From: Prevotella sp. CAG:755
GTDB taxonomy: Bacteria > Bacteroidota > Bacteroidia > Bacteroidales > Bacteroidaceae
Length of the DNA stretch: 10,510 nucleotides
Assembly: GCA_000431275.1 (NCBI GenBank)
Contig: HF989218.1
Coordinates: 1 to 10,510 of the forward strand
Direction: 5' to 3'
Positions 1 to 7,693 of this stretch are shown here, in pieces. Both the position numbers and the translations under genes were made by a program. Position 1 is the first letter of the stretch; the number at the start of each line of letters is the position of its first letter. The notes beneath the pieces are model-generated. The model saw nothing but the letters and a program-made list of their open reading frames with translations. It did not search any database and was not told the origin of the DNA.

Positions 1-51
1 CCAAAAAGTTGCATTTATAAGTTGAACTCAAGACTTATCAACCTTTTAGCT

Positions 52-297
52 ATGAGAAAAACTCTACTACTTAGCTTGTTTGCACTGTTCAGTGCAATGG
101 TTGGTTGGGCGCAAGATTCCGGAAAGGACTTGGGGCTCAGACAACTCAAATCTACCGACATCACTGACGGTATGCAGTTGGCTGTCCAGAGCGTTTCCAG
201 CACCAATCCCCTTAACTGGTTCCAAGGGGCAGTGGCTGGCGGCGGTTTTACTGGTTCCAAGGGGCAGTGGCTGCCGGCGATTTTGGCGAAAGCGTAA
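52..297 (+). CDS. N-terminal fragment (signal peptide) of a frameshifted secreted protein
   Basis: This is the 5' part of the large secreted-protein gene. From the ATG at 52 it encodes a typical Sec signal peptide: a basic start (MRK), a hydrophobic core (TLLLSLFALFSAMVG) and a likely cleavage near W-A-Q, about residue 20, followed by a polar mature region. An in-frame ATG at 22 would add ten residues before the signal peptide; 52 is preferred because it puts the basic residues directly ahead of the hydrophobic core. There is no Shine-Dalgarno sequence, as is usual in Bacteroidetes. Reading runs out of the native frame inside a 35-bp tandem duplication (215-284) and stops at 295-297. Removing one 35-bp copy joins this frame exactly to the one that continues to 2804. 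As the sequence stands, only a peptide of about 81 residues would be made. I see this as a fragment, not an independent gene. Confidence 0.75.
   Translation: MRKTLLLSLFALFSAMVGWAQDSGKDLGLRQLKSTDITDGMQLAVQSVSSTNPLNWFQGAVAGGGFTGSKGQWLPAILAKA
215..284 (+). repeat. 35-bp imperfect tandem duplication that breaks the secreted-protein frame
   Basis: Copy 1 is 215-249 and copy 2 is 250-284. They match at 33 of 35 positions, with the first 24 bases identical; the differences are G239/C274 and G245/A280. Since 35 is not a multiple of three, the extra copy shifts the frame. Deleting either copy gives one continuous frame reading ...WFQGAVA, then AGDFGESV (copy 2 kept) or GGGFGESV (copy 1 kept). Confidence 0.9.
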
Positions 298-2804
298 TCT
301 TGGTGGCCGAAGCTACCGGCGAAGCTGCCGCAGACGGCAAGGCCCTCTATGTGTTGCGCCAGAAAACAGCCGAAGAAGGTGCGGCTTACTTGCAGATGCC
401 GGCCGCTGCCTCAAGCGACGTGACGATGGGCGCCAGAGAGACTGCCGCACAAGTCACGTTCAACCCCTACACGGAACATGAGCACGATGATAACGCCAAG
501 CTCGCCGGCGAGTTCAGCGAGGAATACTCGACGCGTGTGACGCTCCAATTCGATGCTTCGACGCAGACGTTCCTGAACTGCAACAGCGCTGGTTCGATCG
601 TACACTGGGGAACGGGCTTTGGTTCTTGGTCGTACTGGAACATCTATGAGATACCGGCCGACTTCCGTTTCGTCACTGTGACGTACAACATCAAGTTCTT
701 CGACGGTTCGACTGACGTGACCCTTGAAGATGCCGGCCTGTCCGACCTCATTCCTTCCGACGTCGTTGATGGCAACGGCACCGTTACGGCCGAGGTTATC
801 CTGGGCGGAAATGTCGCTTTCCCGACATTCACCAACACCTCGTTCCGCCGCGCCTTGAAGACCGACGGCACTGTGTTCAGCGAGGAAGATACCTACACGC
901 TCACAGAGGATCTCCTGACCGACGGAGCCCTTACGCTGAATCTTGAATACTCTTCCGACCCGCGCATCCTCTTCGAATGCTCGGTCGATGCCTCCATGTT
1001 TGCCAACGATGACCCCTCGCTGTTCGTCTTTGACGAGACAGGAACGGCTGAGATGGAGAAAACCGTACGCGTCGCTACGGGCGAACCTATCGTAGCCCCC
1101 TCCATTTCGCACTTCACCTCCTTGACCGCTATCGATCAGGTAGCCACGCAGTCCACGACTATCCCGGTAAGCTATCGTCCCTGGCGCCGCATCTACGTTG
1201 ACGGTATAACGCTGAACGCTGACGGAAGTCTGCCCGAGAAAGGTGAAGAGAATTATATCTTCTCAGGCGAGGAAATGTTTGTCGATATCGACTCGATCAT
1301 CACGGCCCCCGACATGGGCGCGCTCTACACTTTCAATGTCGAGCAGACGAACCTTTCGGGCATGAACGAATCCGACGTGCCTCTCACAGTAACTGGCGAC
1401 AATATATATGAGGGCGCTTTCTTTACGTTCTACTACGACATGAACGTTCCGTTCAAATCGACTGACGTCGCTGCCGACGGTACAGTGCCCGAAGACGCCA
1501 CTTGGTACATCCTCCGCTTCCGCAACGACAAGGTACTGACCGGTAATCTGACCGCAGAAGGTGCATGGAATTTGGGTGGCGTTCCTGTTCAGTTGCTCAT
1601 CCTCGACGCGGGCGCCGTCATCGACGACTATGCCCTCTGGTGCATCCGTGACAATGGCGATGGCACGTACAGCCTCTTCAACAAGGCCAATCCGGGCATG
1701 GTACTGTCTGACGACGGAACGGTTCCGGCTTTCGTTATCGCCACTGGTGCTGAGGTCGGTGTCACGCTGACCAGCATTGGCGACGGTTACGGTCTTATCG
1801 CTACGCAAAGCAATGGCACGCAGGCTTACTTGAACGACAATGGCGGCAACGGTATCCTTTATTATTGGAGTGCGGCTGACGAAGGTTCGAAAGTGACTTT
1901 CGAGGAGTACGATCCGGCAAGATACACATTCCTGCTCGGCCGTAGCGCGCTGAATGCCATCAACTGTATTAACGGTTATACCGAAGACCAGGTTGAAGAA
2001 ATCCGCGGCATCATCGAAGAGGGCAACGTTGAACTCGAACAGGATGTGGAAGACATGGTTCTCGATCTGATAGAAACACCGGCCGAAGAACTCATCCAGC
2101 ACAACCCGGCCAACGGTTATGCCATCATCTCTGCCAATGAAATCTACATCACGCGTGACAACGTGAAGTATGCTCTTTATCTCGAAGGTGACAGCATCTT
2201 GTCTTGGAAGGAATTCAACCAGCACGATCCGAACTTCTACTTCGAACTGGGCAACATGGAGACGCTGACCACCGAGGTGAGCGGCGAAGACTCTGTCGTA
2301 TGCTCGATTAAGTCGATTACTTCTGGTAAGTATGTGGACGCTTCGGAGTGGGCCTTCCAGCAGCCGCTTGGTGCCAGCGAAGAGTACAACGCTGAGACGA
2401 TGCGCTTCCACTTGGCTCCTGCCGTAGCTGAGTATAACCAAGAAAGCGGCGAAGAGACTGTAGCTGCCGTACCGGCCGGATTCTACATTGACCGTTGGTG
2501 GTACAGCGGTGGCAACACCGATGGCGCGAAAGTGAGATGCACGATGTGTATGCACGCCGGAACGGTTGATGCGTCCACCGAAGGCCATATCATCTCCTAC
2601 AACACACATGGCCGGAGCTATGCCAATGTATTCCGCTTCTGGGACGGTGGTCCGATTGAGACCGTCGGCATCGGCAGCGTGACGAACGATGACAACGTGA
2701 ACGATGGACAGAACGGCGCTATCTACGACCTGAGTGGCCGTCGCGTTGAGAAAGCAGTCAAAGGTATCTATATCCAGAACGGAAAGAAGGTTTACGTGAA
2801 GTGA
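267..2804 (+). CDS. Large secreted/surface protein body with Bacteroidales C-terminal sorting-type domain (5' end lost by frameshift)
   Basis: This is the main part of a secreted protein of unknown exact function. The open frame begins with a GTG inside the duplication; the first ATG is residue 44 of this frame, so it has no signal peptide of its own. That belongs to the fragment at 52-297. Repaired, the protein would be 905 residues. Seen in the sequence: an acidic, Thr/Ser/Asp-rich, beta-sheet-like composition; two segments (about residues 410-545 and 615-720 of this frame) with trefoil-like phrases such as TWYILR, ALWCI, YSLFNK and SGKYVD; a short acidic helical stretch near 570-610; and a C-terminal tail (about 817-845) with IYDLSGRRV and KGIYIQNGKKVYVK. 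In Bacteroidales such tails resemble the T9SS type A sorting domain, implying export to the cell surface or outside. Two lectin/ricin-like sugar-binding modules are a guess from the phrases. No catalytic motif is recognised. Function remains open. Confidence 0.8.
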   Translation: MAAGDFGESVILVAEATGEAAADGKALYVLRQKTAEEGAAYLQMPAAASSDVTMGARETAAQVTFNPYTEHEHDDNAKLAGEFSEEYSTRVTLQFDASTQTFLNCNSAGSIVHWGTGFGSWSYWNIYEIPADFRFVTVTYNIKFFDGSTDVTLEDAGLSDLIPSDVVDGNGTVTAEVILGGNVAFPTFTNTSFRRALKTDGTVFSEEDTYTLTEDLLTDGALTLNLEYSSDPRILFECSVDASMFANDDPSLFVFDETGTAEMEKTVRVATGEPIVAPSISHFTSLTAIDQVATQSTTIPVSYRPWRRIYVDGITLNADGSLPEKGEENYIFSGEEMFVDIDSIITAPDMGALYTFNVEQTNLSGMNESDVPLTVTGDNIYEGAFFTFYYDMNVPFKSTDVAADGTVPEDATWYILRFRNDKVLTGNLTAEGAWNLGGVPVQLLILDAGAVIDDYALWCIRDNGDGTYSLFNKANPGMVLSDDGTVPAFVIATGAEVGVTLTSIGDGYGLIATQSNGTQAYLNDNGGNGILYYWSAADEGSKVTFEEYDPARYTFLLGRSALNAINCINGYTEDQVEEIRGIIEEGNVELEQDVEDMVLDLIETPAEELIQHNPANGYAIISANEIYITRDNVKYALYLEGDSILSWKEFNQHDPNFYFELGNMETLTTEVSGEDSVVCSIKSITSGKYVDASEWAFQQPLGASEEYNAETMRFHLAPAVAEYNQESGEETVAAVPAGFYIDRWWYSGGNTDGAKVRCTMCMHAGTVDASTEGHIISYNTHGRSYANVFRFWDGGPIETVGIGSVTNDDNVNDGQNGAIYDLSGRRVEKAVKGIYIQNGKKVYVK

Positions 2805-2835
2805 GCCTTTGACGAAAACGTTTGACATTTATGTG

Positions 2836-2865
2836 CGACCCCCGGAATCCAAGTTCCGGGGGTCG
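2836..2865 (+). terminator. Strong stem-loop after the secreted-protein gene, probable transcription terminator
   Basis: A perfect 12-bp inverted repeat (2836-2847 with 2854-2865) encloses a 6-base loop (tccaag), starting 32 bases after the TGA at 2802-2804. The stem is GC-rich, with five C:G pairs in a row. The downstream tail (ttgtatata) is only moderately T-rich, so a classic rho-independent terminator is likely but not textbook. It sits between two convergent transcription units and could also help stop - strand transcripts. Confidence 0.65.
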
Positions 2866-3149
2866 TTGTATATAGGGGGTAAGTCTTCGAGGATATGTGT
2901 GGGAGCGCTGTTTGCGACGTCTTTGTCGCAAGGGGCGCAGGAGGCCTTCACATCAGGCATACATCGCCGTTGGGGCAGGACTGTCCGATTCCGCCGTTGC
3001 TGTCGCCGTAGCAGGCGGAGATAATTCCGATGCTGTCCGGCTTTTGTCTGAATTCGTTTGCATTAGCGGGACTTGCGTACGGTCTTGCGCAAGTCCCTTG
3101 GGGCGTTTGAGCGTAGCGGGGCAAGGCGGGCGTGGCTCTCCATTGGGCG
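2866..3149. other. Intergenic region without a convincing gene, containing three further stem-loops
   Basis: This region lies between the ends of two convergent genes. Three inverted repeats are visible: 2912-2918 with 2925-2931 (7 bp, loop gtcttt, extendable by outer gcgc/gcgc at 2905-2908 and 2935-2938); 2990-3001 with 3010-3019 (6+4 bp with a two-base bulge, 8-base loop); and 3068-3077 with 3088-3097 (10 bp perfect, 10-base loop). The last one could terminate the - strand operon, but the tail that follows on that strand is not T-rich. Open frames crossing the region have no ATG start or have implausible composition. It may be a dispersed intergenic repeat, an RNA gene or decayed sequence; the sequence alone does not decide. 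Confidence 0.4.
3068..3097 (-). terminator. Perfect 10-bp stem-loop downstream of the LtaS-like gene, possible terminator
   Basis: The arms gggacttgcg (3068-3077) and cgcaagtccc (3088-3097) pair perfectly around a 10-base loop. The structure begins about 50 bases past the stop codon of the - strand operon (3150-3152). No T-run follows on the - strand, so intrinsic termination is uncertain; it might instead stabilise the 3' end of the transcript or be part of a repeat. Confidence 0.35.
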
Positions 3150-5084
3150 TCAGCGGGCGCCGAGGTCGTCAAAGCTGGTTTGCAGAAAGGCTTTGGCGCG
3201 GTCGAGGCGCTGTGCGGACGGCTGAGGCTTGTCGGCCAAGGTCTGGCCGGAGTTGAGGTCGAATACGGTGAATCCCGACTCGTCGTAGAAAGCCATTCCG
3301 CTGCCCCAGACGCTGATTGCGCAAGGATAGCGGTAGGTCTGGCTCGTCACGTCACGGCTGAAACGGAACTGGCCGTGCGGCAGGCCCAGCTGCCCAAGCA
3401 AGGTGGCGGGCAAGTCGCTTTGGTTGCAGATTTTGTCGATGCGCCGGGGAGCCTTGACGGCACCGCCGAGCCATAGCATGGGGATGTGGTTGCGCAGGGG
3501 GTGCACCTCGGTGAGCGTGTCGGGGTAGAGGATGCCGTGGTCGGGCAGGCAGACGAGCAGCAGGTCGTGCCACTGCGGCGTATGACGCAGCCGCTCCACA
3601 AAACGTCCTAGACAGTCGTCGAGGTAGGCCATGGCGTTGGCTTTCTCGTCGGTCGGGATGCGGTTGTAGGGCACTTTCCACGGCTCGTGACTGGCTAACG
3701 TGAGAAAAGCCGTGTGCCAAGGCTTTCCGTCGCGGCGGGAGGTCACCATCTCGAAAAGGCGGTCGAAAGTGATGCGGTCCGTCACACCCCAGTCGTGCGT
3801 CCGGCGGACGTCGGCGGGGAAGTCCGTATCGCCATAGACGCGCTGGTAGCCTGTGGCAAGGAGGTAGCTGTTCATGTTGGTGAAGTTGACGTCGCCGCCG
3901 TAGAGGAAATCTGTCCGGTAGCCGGCCGTCGCGAGCGAAGAGGCGATGGAGGGTAACGTGCGCGACTTGTCGGGCAGTTTCATCACGCTGGTGGTAGTCA
4001 GGGCGGGGTATCCGCTCAGGGTGCTGACCACGCCGCGGTCCGTACGGAACGAGTTGGCGTAGCAGTTCGTGAAGAACACACCTTCTGTGAGGAGCCGCTC
4101 GAAGTTTGGAGCTATGTCCGGACGGCCGCCCAGGCTTTCGACAAACATACCTCCAAAGCCCTCCATGATGATGACCAGGACGTTGGGACGCCTTGTGCGG
4201 AGCAGAGTGTCGCAGGCTACGCTTGTGGTGTCGTACTGCATCGAGGCGAATGTCCGGGCGCGCTCATGTTCGGGGAAAAAGTCGCATTGTGAGGCGAAAT
4301 CCTCCATCTTTCCTGCTGAATAGAAGAGGCTGAAAGCCGGATTGACCGCCGCATGGTTCAGAAACTGGTTGGAACTGTAATAGACCTTGCCCACGTTGGC
4401 TGTCGATTTGCCCACGCCGCCGCGAATGGCGAGGAAAAGCAAGCCGCCTGCAAGGAGAAAGACAATAGTGGCTGTGAGTTTCTTTATGAGCCGAAAGCCG
4501 GTTTCTCGGTGGGCAGTCTCCGTTTTTACTGTTGCAGTGACTGGATTTTCTGTCGCTGCGCTAGGATTTCCTGTCGGGGTGTTTGTTTTTTTTATCGCAC
4601 CGAACGTTTTCAGGCCTGCTGCATGGCGCAGGAGCCAGAACGTCAGGCCTGCAAGTAGGATTACGGCTGAAAGGCTAGCCAGCAGGTAGCCTAAGCTGAT
4701 GCTGGCTGTGATGTCGCCGGGTGAGTCAAGGTAGGTGAAGACCGTGGCGTCGAGCTTGAAGTTCCAAAAGGAGTAAAGGCACGTGTCGCCGATGAGGATG
4801 AAAGCCAGCAGGATAGAGACGACAGCCGCATAGGCCGTGAACATTTGCCGTGCCCAAGGGATGCGTATCCACAGGCTTATGGTGAGTGCCAGCCAAGGCA
4901 AGGCCGTCAGGTAGGCCGCCGTGGTGAGGTCGAGTGTCAGGCCGTGAGCCGGAACCGCCAACCAGTCGGTCCAGGTCAAGCCGTGGCCAGCACCGTTGTA
5001 GAGCATGAAAACGGGTTTCATTGCGACGAAAACGACCACAAAGGCCAAGAAAATGCGGAACAGGATGAGCAGGCGTTGGCGCAT
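3150..5084 (-). CDS. LtaS-type sulfatase-family membrane phosphotransferase (lipoteichoic acid synthase-like)
   Basis: This is a 644-residue inner-membrane enzyme of the LTA synthase/alkaline-phosphatase superfamily. Five hydrophobic segments (about residues 7-27, 50-72, 82-102, 131-153, 199-220) precede a catalytic domain facing the periplasm (about 298-580). Family hallmarks can be read: metal-ligand Glu308 in VIIMEGFGG, the likely phosphorylated nucleophile Thr348 in SFRTDRG, His466 in SHEPW, and Asp515-His516 in LPDHG. Enzymes of this fold transfer phosphoglycerol or phosphoethanolamine from phospholipid to a glycan or lipid. Bacteroidales have no lipoteichoic acid, so the acceptor is unknown; an envelope glycan or lipid is inferred. 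The cytoplasmic loop between segments 4 and 5 (about 165-196) is Thr/Asn/Pro-rich and low in complexity, with a run of eight A on the coding strand (4586-4593). It starts 17 bases after the ABC exporter gene and is probably co-transcribed with it. The family call is firm, the substrate is not. Confidence 0.88.
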   Translation of the reverse strand: MRQRLLILFRIFLAFVVVFVAMKPVFMLYNGAGHGLTWTDWLAVPAHGLTLDLTTAAYLTALPWLALTISLWIRIPWARQMFTAYAAVVSILLAFILIGDTCLYSFWNFKLDATVFTYLDSPGDITASISLGYLLASLSAVILLAGLTFWLLRHAAGLKTFGAIKKTNTPTGNPSAATENPVTATVKTETAHRETGFRLIKKLTATIVFLLAGGLLFLAIRGGVGKSTANVGKVYYSSNQFLNHAAVNPAFSLFYSAGKMEDFASQCDFFPEHERARTFASMQYDTTSVACDTLLRTRRPNVLVIIMEGFGGMFVESLGGRPDIAPNFERLLTEGVFFTNCYANSFRTDRGVVSTLSGYPALTTTSVMKLPDKSRTLPSIASSLATAGYRTDFLYGGDVNFTNMNSYLLATGYQRVYGDTDFPADVRRTHDWGVTDRITFDRLFEMVTSRRDGKPWHTAFLTLASHEPWKVPYNRIPTDEKANAMAYLDDCLGRFVERLRHTPQWHDLLLVCLPDHGILYPDTLTEVHPLRNHIPMLWLGGAVKAPRRIDKICNQSDLPATLLGQLGLPHGQFRFSRDVTSQTYRYPCAISVWGSGMAFYDESGFTVFDLNSGQTLADKPQPSAQRLDRAKAFLQTSFDDLGAR

Positions 5085-5101
5085 GGCTGTCGGTGTGTGG
5101 A

Positions 5102-6937
5102 TCAGAGTTGTTGCATGTCGTTGAGTCGGCGGTAGTATCCGTTCAAGGCGAGGAGTTCTTCGTGCGTGCCGCGTTCGACGATCTGTCCGTCGTGCAGAAC
5201 GCAGATTTCGTCGGCGTTCTTGATCGTCGAGAGACGGTGGGCAATGGCTATGGTTGTTCGCGTTTTCATCAGCCGTTCGAGGGCTTCTTGAACGAGCCGC
5301 TCGCTCTCCGTGTCGAGGGCCGACGTAGCCTCGTCGAGAATGAGGATAGCTGGGTTCTTCAAGATGGCGCGGGCTATCGATATTCGCTGGCGCTGCCCGC
5401 CGGAGAGACGGCAGCCACGGTCGCCGACGTTGGTCTGATACCCTAACTCCGAGGCCATGATGAAGTCGTGCGCATTGGCAATCTTGGCTGCTTCGATGAC
5501 TTGTTCCATCGTGGCATTTTCCACGCCGAAGGTGATGTTGTTGTAGAACGTGTCGTTGAAGAGAATGGCTTCCTGGTTCACGTTTCCGATGAGTGCACGC
5601 AGGTCACGAATGGCCAGGTCTTTGATGTTGATGCCGTCGATAAGGATTTCGCCCCGGTCGATGTCGTGGTAGCGCGGTATGAGGTCGACAAGAGTGGATT
5701 TGCCGGAACCGCTCTGCCCCACAAGAGCGATGGTGCGGCCGCGTGGTACGGTGAGGCTGACGTGGCTGAGGACGTCATGCTGGCCGTTATAGCTGAATGA
5801 TACGTCGCGCAGTTCGATGCTGTGGGCCAGCGTTTCGATGTGTTTGGGATGTTCTGGTTCCCGGATGGGATTCTCGGCCGTCAGGATTTTGTTGATGCGT
5901 TCCACCGACGCCAAGCCTTTGGGGATCGAATAGGCAGCTTTTGAAAAATCTTTGAGCGGCTGGATGATGCTGTACAGGATGACCATGTAGAAGATGAACG
6001 TCGGGGCATCAATGCCCGACGCGTGGTTGAAGATGAGCGTGCCGCCATACCAAAGGACGAGCACGATGAGGCATGTTCCGAGGAATTCGCTCACCGGATG
6101 GGCTGACGACTGTCGGATGTTTACGCGGCTCGATGCCTGACGGAATTCGTTGGCGACGCGGTCGAAGCGCTGGTTCATCTTCCGTTCGGCAGTGAAGGCC
6201 TTGATGATGCGCATCCCGCCGAGCGTTTCCTCCAATTGCGAGAGCGTCTCGCTCCACTTGTTCTGTGCGTCAAGCGACTGGCGTTTCAACTTGCGGCCGA
6301 TGCGTCCCATGATCCACCCCATAAGCGGCAGCACAATGATGGTGAACACGGTGAGCTGCCAGCTGGTGTAGAGGAGCACGCCGAAATAGCAGACGAGCAG
6401 GATCGGGTTTTTGATAATCATGTCGAGCGAACCCATGATGGAGTTCTCCACTTCGTTGACGTCGCCGCTCATGCGGGCGATGATGTCGCCCTTTCGCTCG
6501 GCCGAGAAGAAAGAAAGCGGGAGTGACGTGATCTTGTGGTAGATGGCCGTGCGGATATCACGCACAATACCGGTGCGGATAGGGACCATGATGCCTACGG
6601 AAGCAAAGTAACAGCTTGTTTTCAGCAGCGTGGCCAATACAAGGACAAGTCCGATGAGGAGCAGCGTGGTCGACGCTCCATAAACGGCGATTAGCTGTGT
6701 GGTATAATAGTAAAGGTTGTTGACGATGATGTCTTTCAGTCCTGGCGACGCTGCATCCCAAGGAATGAATTCGTAGCGCGTCGTGTCGAGACCGAACAGC
6801 AGTTGCAGCATCGGGATGAGTGTGGCAAAGGAAAACACATTGAGAACAGCAGAGAGCAAATTGAATGTCAACGAACCGGCGAGGTAGCGCTTGTAAGGTC
6901 GCACATAGTGGAGCATGACGCGGAAAAACTCTTTCAT
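5102..6937 (-). CDS. MsbA-type ABC exporter, fused permease and ATPase
   Basis: This is a 611-residue half-transporter that would work as a homodimer in the inner membrane. An N-terminal six-helix ABC exporter domain (about residues 15-340) is followed by a nucleotide-binding domain (about 373-605). All ATPase motifs are intact: Walker A GQSGSGKST (407-415), Q-loop Gln455, signature LSGGQ (511-515), Walker B ILILDE (531-536), D-loop SALD (539-542) and switch His567 in AHRLS. Length and layout match lipid A/lipid-flippase-like exporters of Bacteroidetes (MsbA family). Such proteins export lipids, lipid-linked glycans or peptides; the cargo cannot be told from sequence, so I give no gene symbol. 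The ATG at 6935-6937 gives the usual start with Tyr/Pro-rich 'HYVRPYKRYL' before helix 1. The LtaS-like gene follows 17 bases downstream, suggesting a shared envelope role, and the restriction cassette ends 42 bases upstream. Confidence 0.92.
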   Translation of the reverse strand: MKEFFRVMLHYVRPYKRYLAGSLTFNLLSAVLNVFSFATLIPMLQLLFGLDTTRYEFIPWDAASPGLKDIIVNNLYYYTTQLIAVYGASTTLLLIGLVLVLATLLKTSCYFASVGIMVPIRTGIVRDIRTAIYHKITSLPLSFFSAERKGDIIARMSGDVNEVENSIMGSLDMIIKNPILLVCYFGVLLYTSWQLTVFTIIVLPLMGWIMGRIGRKLKRQSLDAQNKWSETLSQLEETLGGMRIIKAFTAERKMNQRFDRVANEFRQASSRVNIRQSSAHPVSEFLGTCLIVLVLWYGGTLIFNHASGIDAPTFIFYMVILYSIIQPLKDFSKAAYSIPKGLASVERINKILTAENPIREPEHPKHIETLAHSIELRDVSFSYNGQHDVLSHVSLTVPRGRTIALVGQSGSGKSTLVDLIPRYHDIDRGEILIDGINIKDLAIRDLRALIGNVNQEAILFNDTFYNNITFGVENATMEQVIEAAKIANAHDFIMASELGYQTNVGDRGCRLSGGQRQRISIARAILKNPAILILDEATSALDTESERLVQEALERLMKTRTTIAIAHRLSTIKNADEICVLHDGQIVERGTHEELLALNGYYRRLNDMQQL

Positions 6938-6979
6938 GATCGGGGCGGTGTGAGTGGTGAATGAGATGTAACCGTAAAT

Positions 6980-7693
6980 TCAGTAAGCGAGGATGGCATG
7001 ACTGATTTTAGTCATGAAGAAATCGTAATCGTTCAGGACAACGCCTCGACCGAACCCGCCAAAGTTTTCGCTGGTCATTCTGAGCTCGGGATGGAAGCGG
7101 TAGAAATCGAAATAGGCCTGTTTGGTAGTCAACTCAGGTGCTTCGTGGCTGTGGATGACGAAGATAAGCATTCTGTCTGGCGTGTGCATGAAGCAGGTCG
7201 GGTCGTCTTTTGAAAGCGTCACATACTTATCGATATTGTGTGAGGTCAACTGTTTCCAGCGTTTGAGCTGCCCGTTGTTTTTGTCGAAGTATGGCAAGCG
7301 GTCCAAAATGATAAGGATTTGAAAATAAGGTATGCCTGCACAGCGGACGTTGGCAGTCTCGCCCAGCATATTCTCAAAATAATTGACGGAGTTCTGTTTG
7401 TAATTCTGCATGACGAATTTTACGGCAATTCCCGCTATGGGTATTCCGTTGCGGAAGACGCTGACGTCGGCGGCTTTACTTTGATATCGTCCCGGCAGTT
7501 TCTCTTCGTGGTCCTTCTCGTAGCCTTGCGAGAAAATGGCGTAGTCCGGGCCTAATCTTTCGTGCAGGTCTTGTGCGATGAAACCGTGAAGAGGTTTCAG
7601 TTTCGCGTTGCTGCGCGAGCTGCCTTTCTCTAAGTAGACCCTAAAAGAGCATTCCACAGCATGAAGGAATGCTTGATTCTTTGGATTATCCAT
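6980..7693 (-). CDS. Putative Type II restriction endonuclease
   Basis: This 237-residue protein is encoded immediately after, and overlapping, a DNA adenine methyltransferase gene; the ATG (7691-7693) lies inside the last codons of that gene, giving an 8-base overlap (ATGGATAA). This arrangement and the protein's size argue for the cognate restriction enzyme, acting on unmethylated sites in the cytoplasm. A PD-(D/E)xK-like core may be present: Asp76 in KAADVSVF, then a predicted strand PIAGIAVKF with Lys92. However, Ala90 stands where the second acidic residue is usually found; Glu106 in NYFENMLGE, or Glu63/Glu64 upstream, could replace it. Another strand, IPYFQILIIL (121-130), follows. I do not recognise a named enzyme, so the function rests largely on context. 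The frame is intact, and GC in sampled blocks (40-50%) is below that of the exporter gene next door, consistent with acquisition of the cassette. Confidence 0.65.
   Translation of the reverse strand: MDNPKNQAFLHAVECSFRVYLEKGSSRSNAKLKPLHGFIAQDLHERLGPDYAIFSQGYEKDHEEKLPGRYQSKAADVSVFRNGIPIAGIAVKFVMQNYKQNSVNYFENMLGETANVRCAGIPYFQILIILDRLPYFDKNNGQLKRWKQLTSHNIDKYVTLSKDDPTCFMHTPDRMLIFVIHSHEAPELTTKQAYFDFYRFHPELRMTSENFGGFGRGVVLNDYDFFMTKISHAILAY

Noticed and set aside
1..51. Bacteroidetes-type promoter (TTG / TAnnTTTG) upstream of the secreted-protein gene
   Set aside because: Only 51 bases are available and no match to the -7 element was convincing.
411..1112. A 233-residue - strand open frame under the secreted-protein gene
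   Set aside because: Arg/Val/Gly-rich antisense reading of a GC-rich gene; no family features.
1263..2828. A 521-residue - strand open frame opposite the secreted-protein gene
   Set aside because: It mirrors the + strand gene in an antisense frame, with no recognisable domain or start context. The + strand frame has the sorting tail and signal peptide, so this is a shadow.
2948..3172. A 74-residue - strand open frame with a Cys/Gly-rich end between the convergent genes
   Set aside because: It has no ATG (only a TTG start lying inside the LtaS-like gene), no upstream signal, and its composition follows the hairpins; kept only as part of the intergenic observation.
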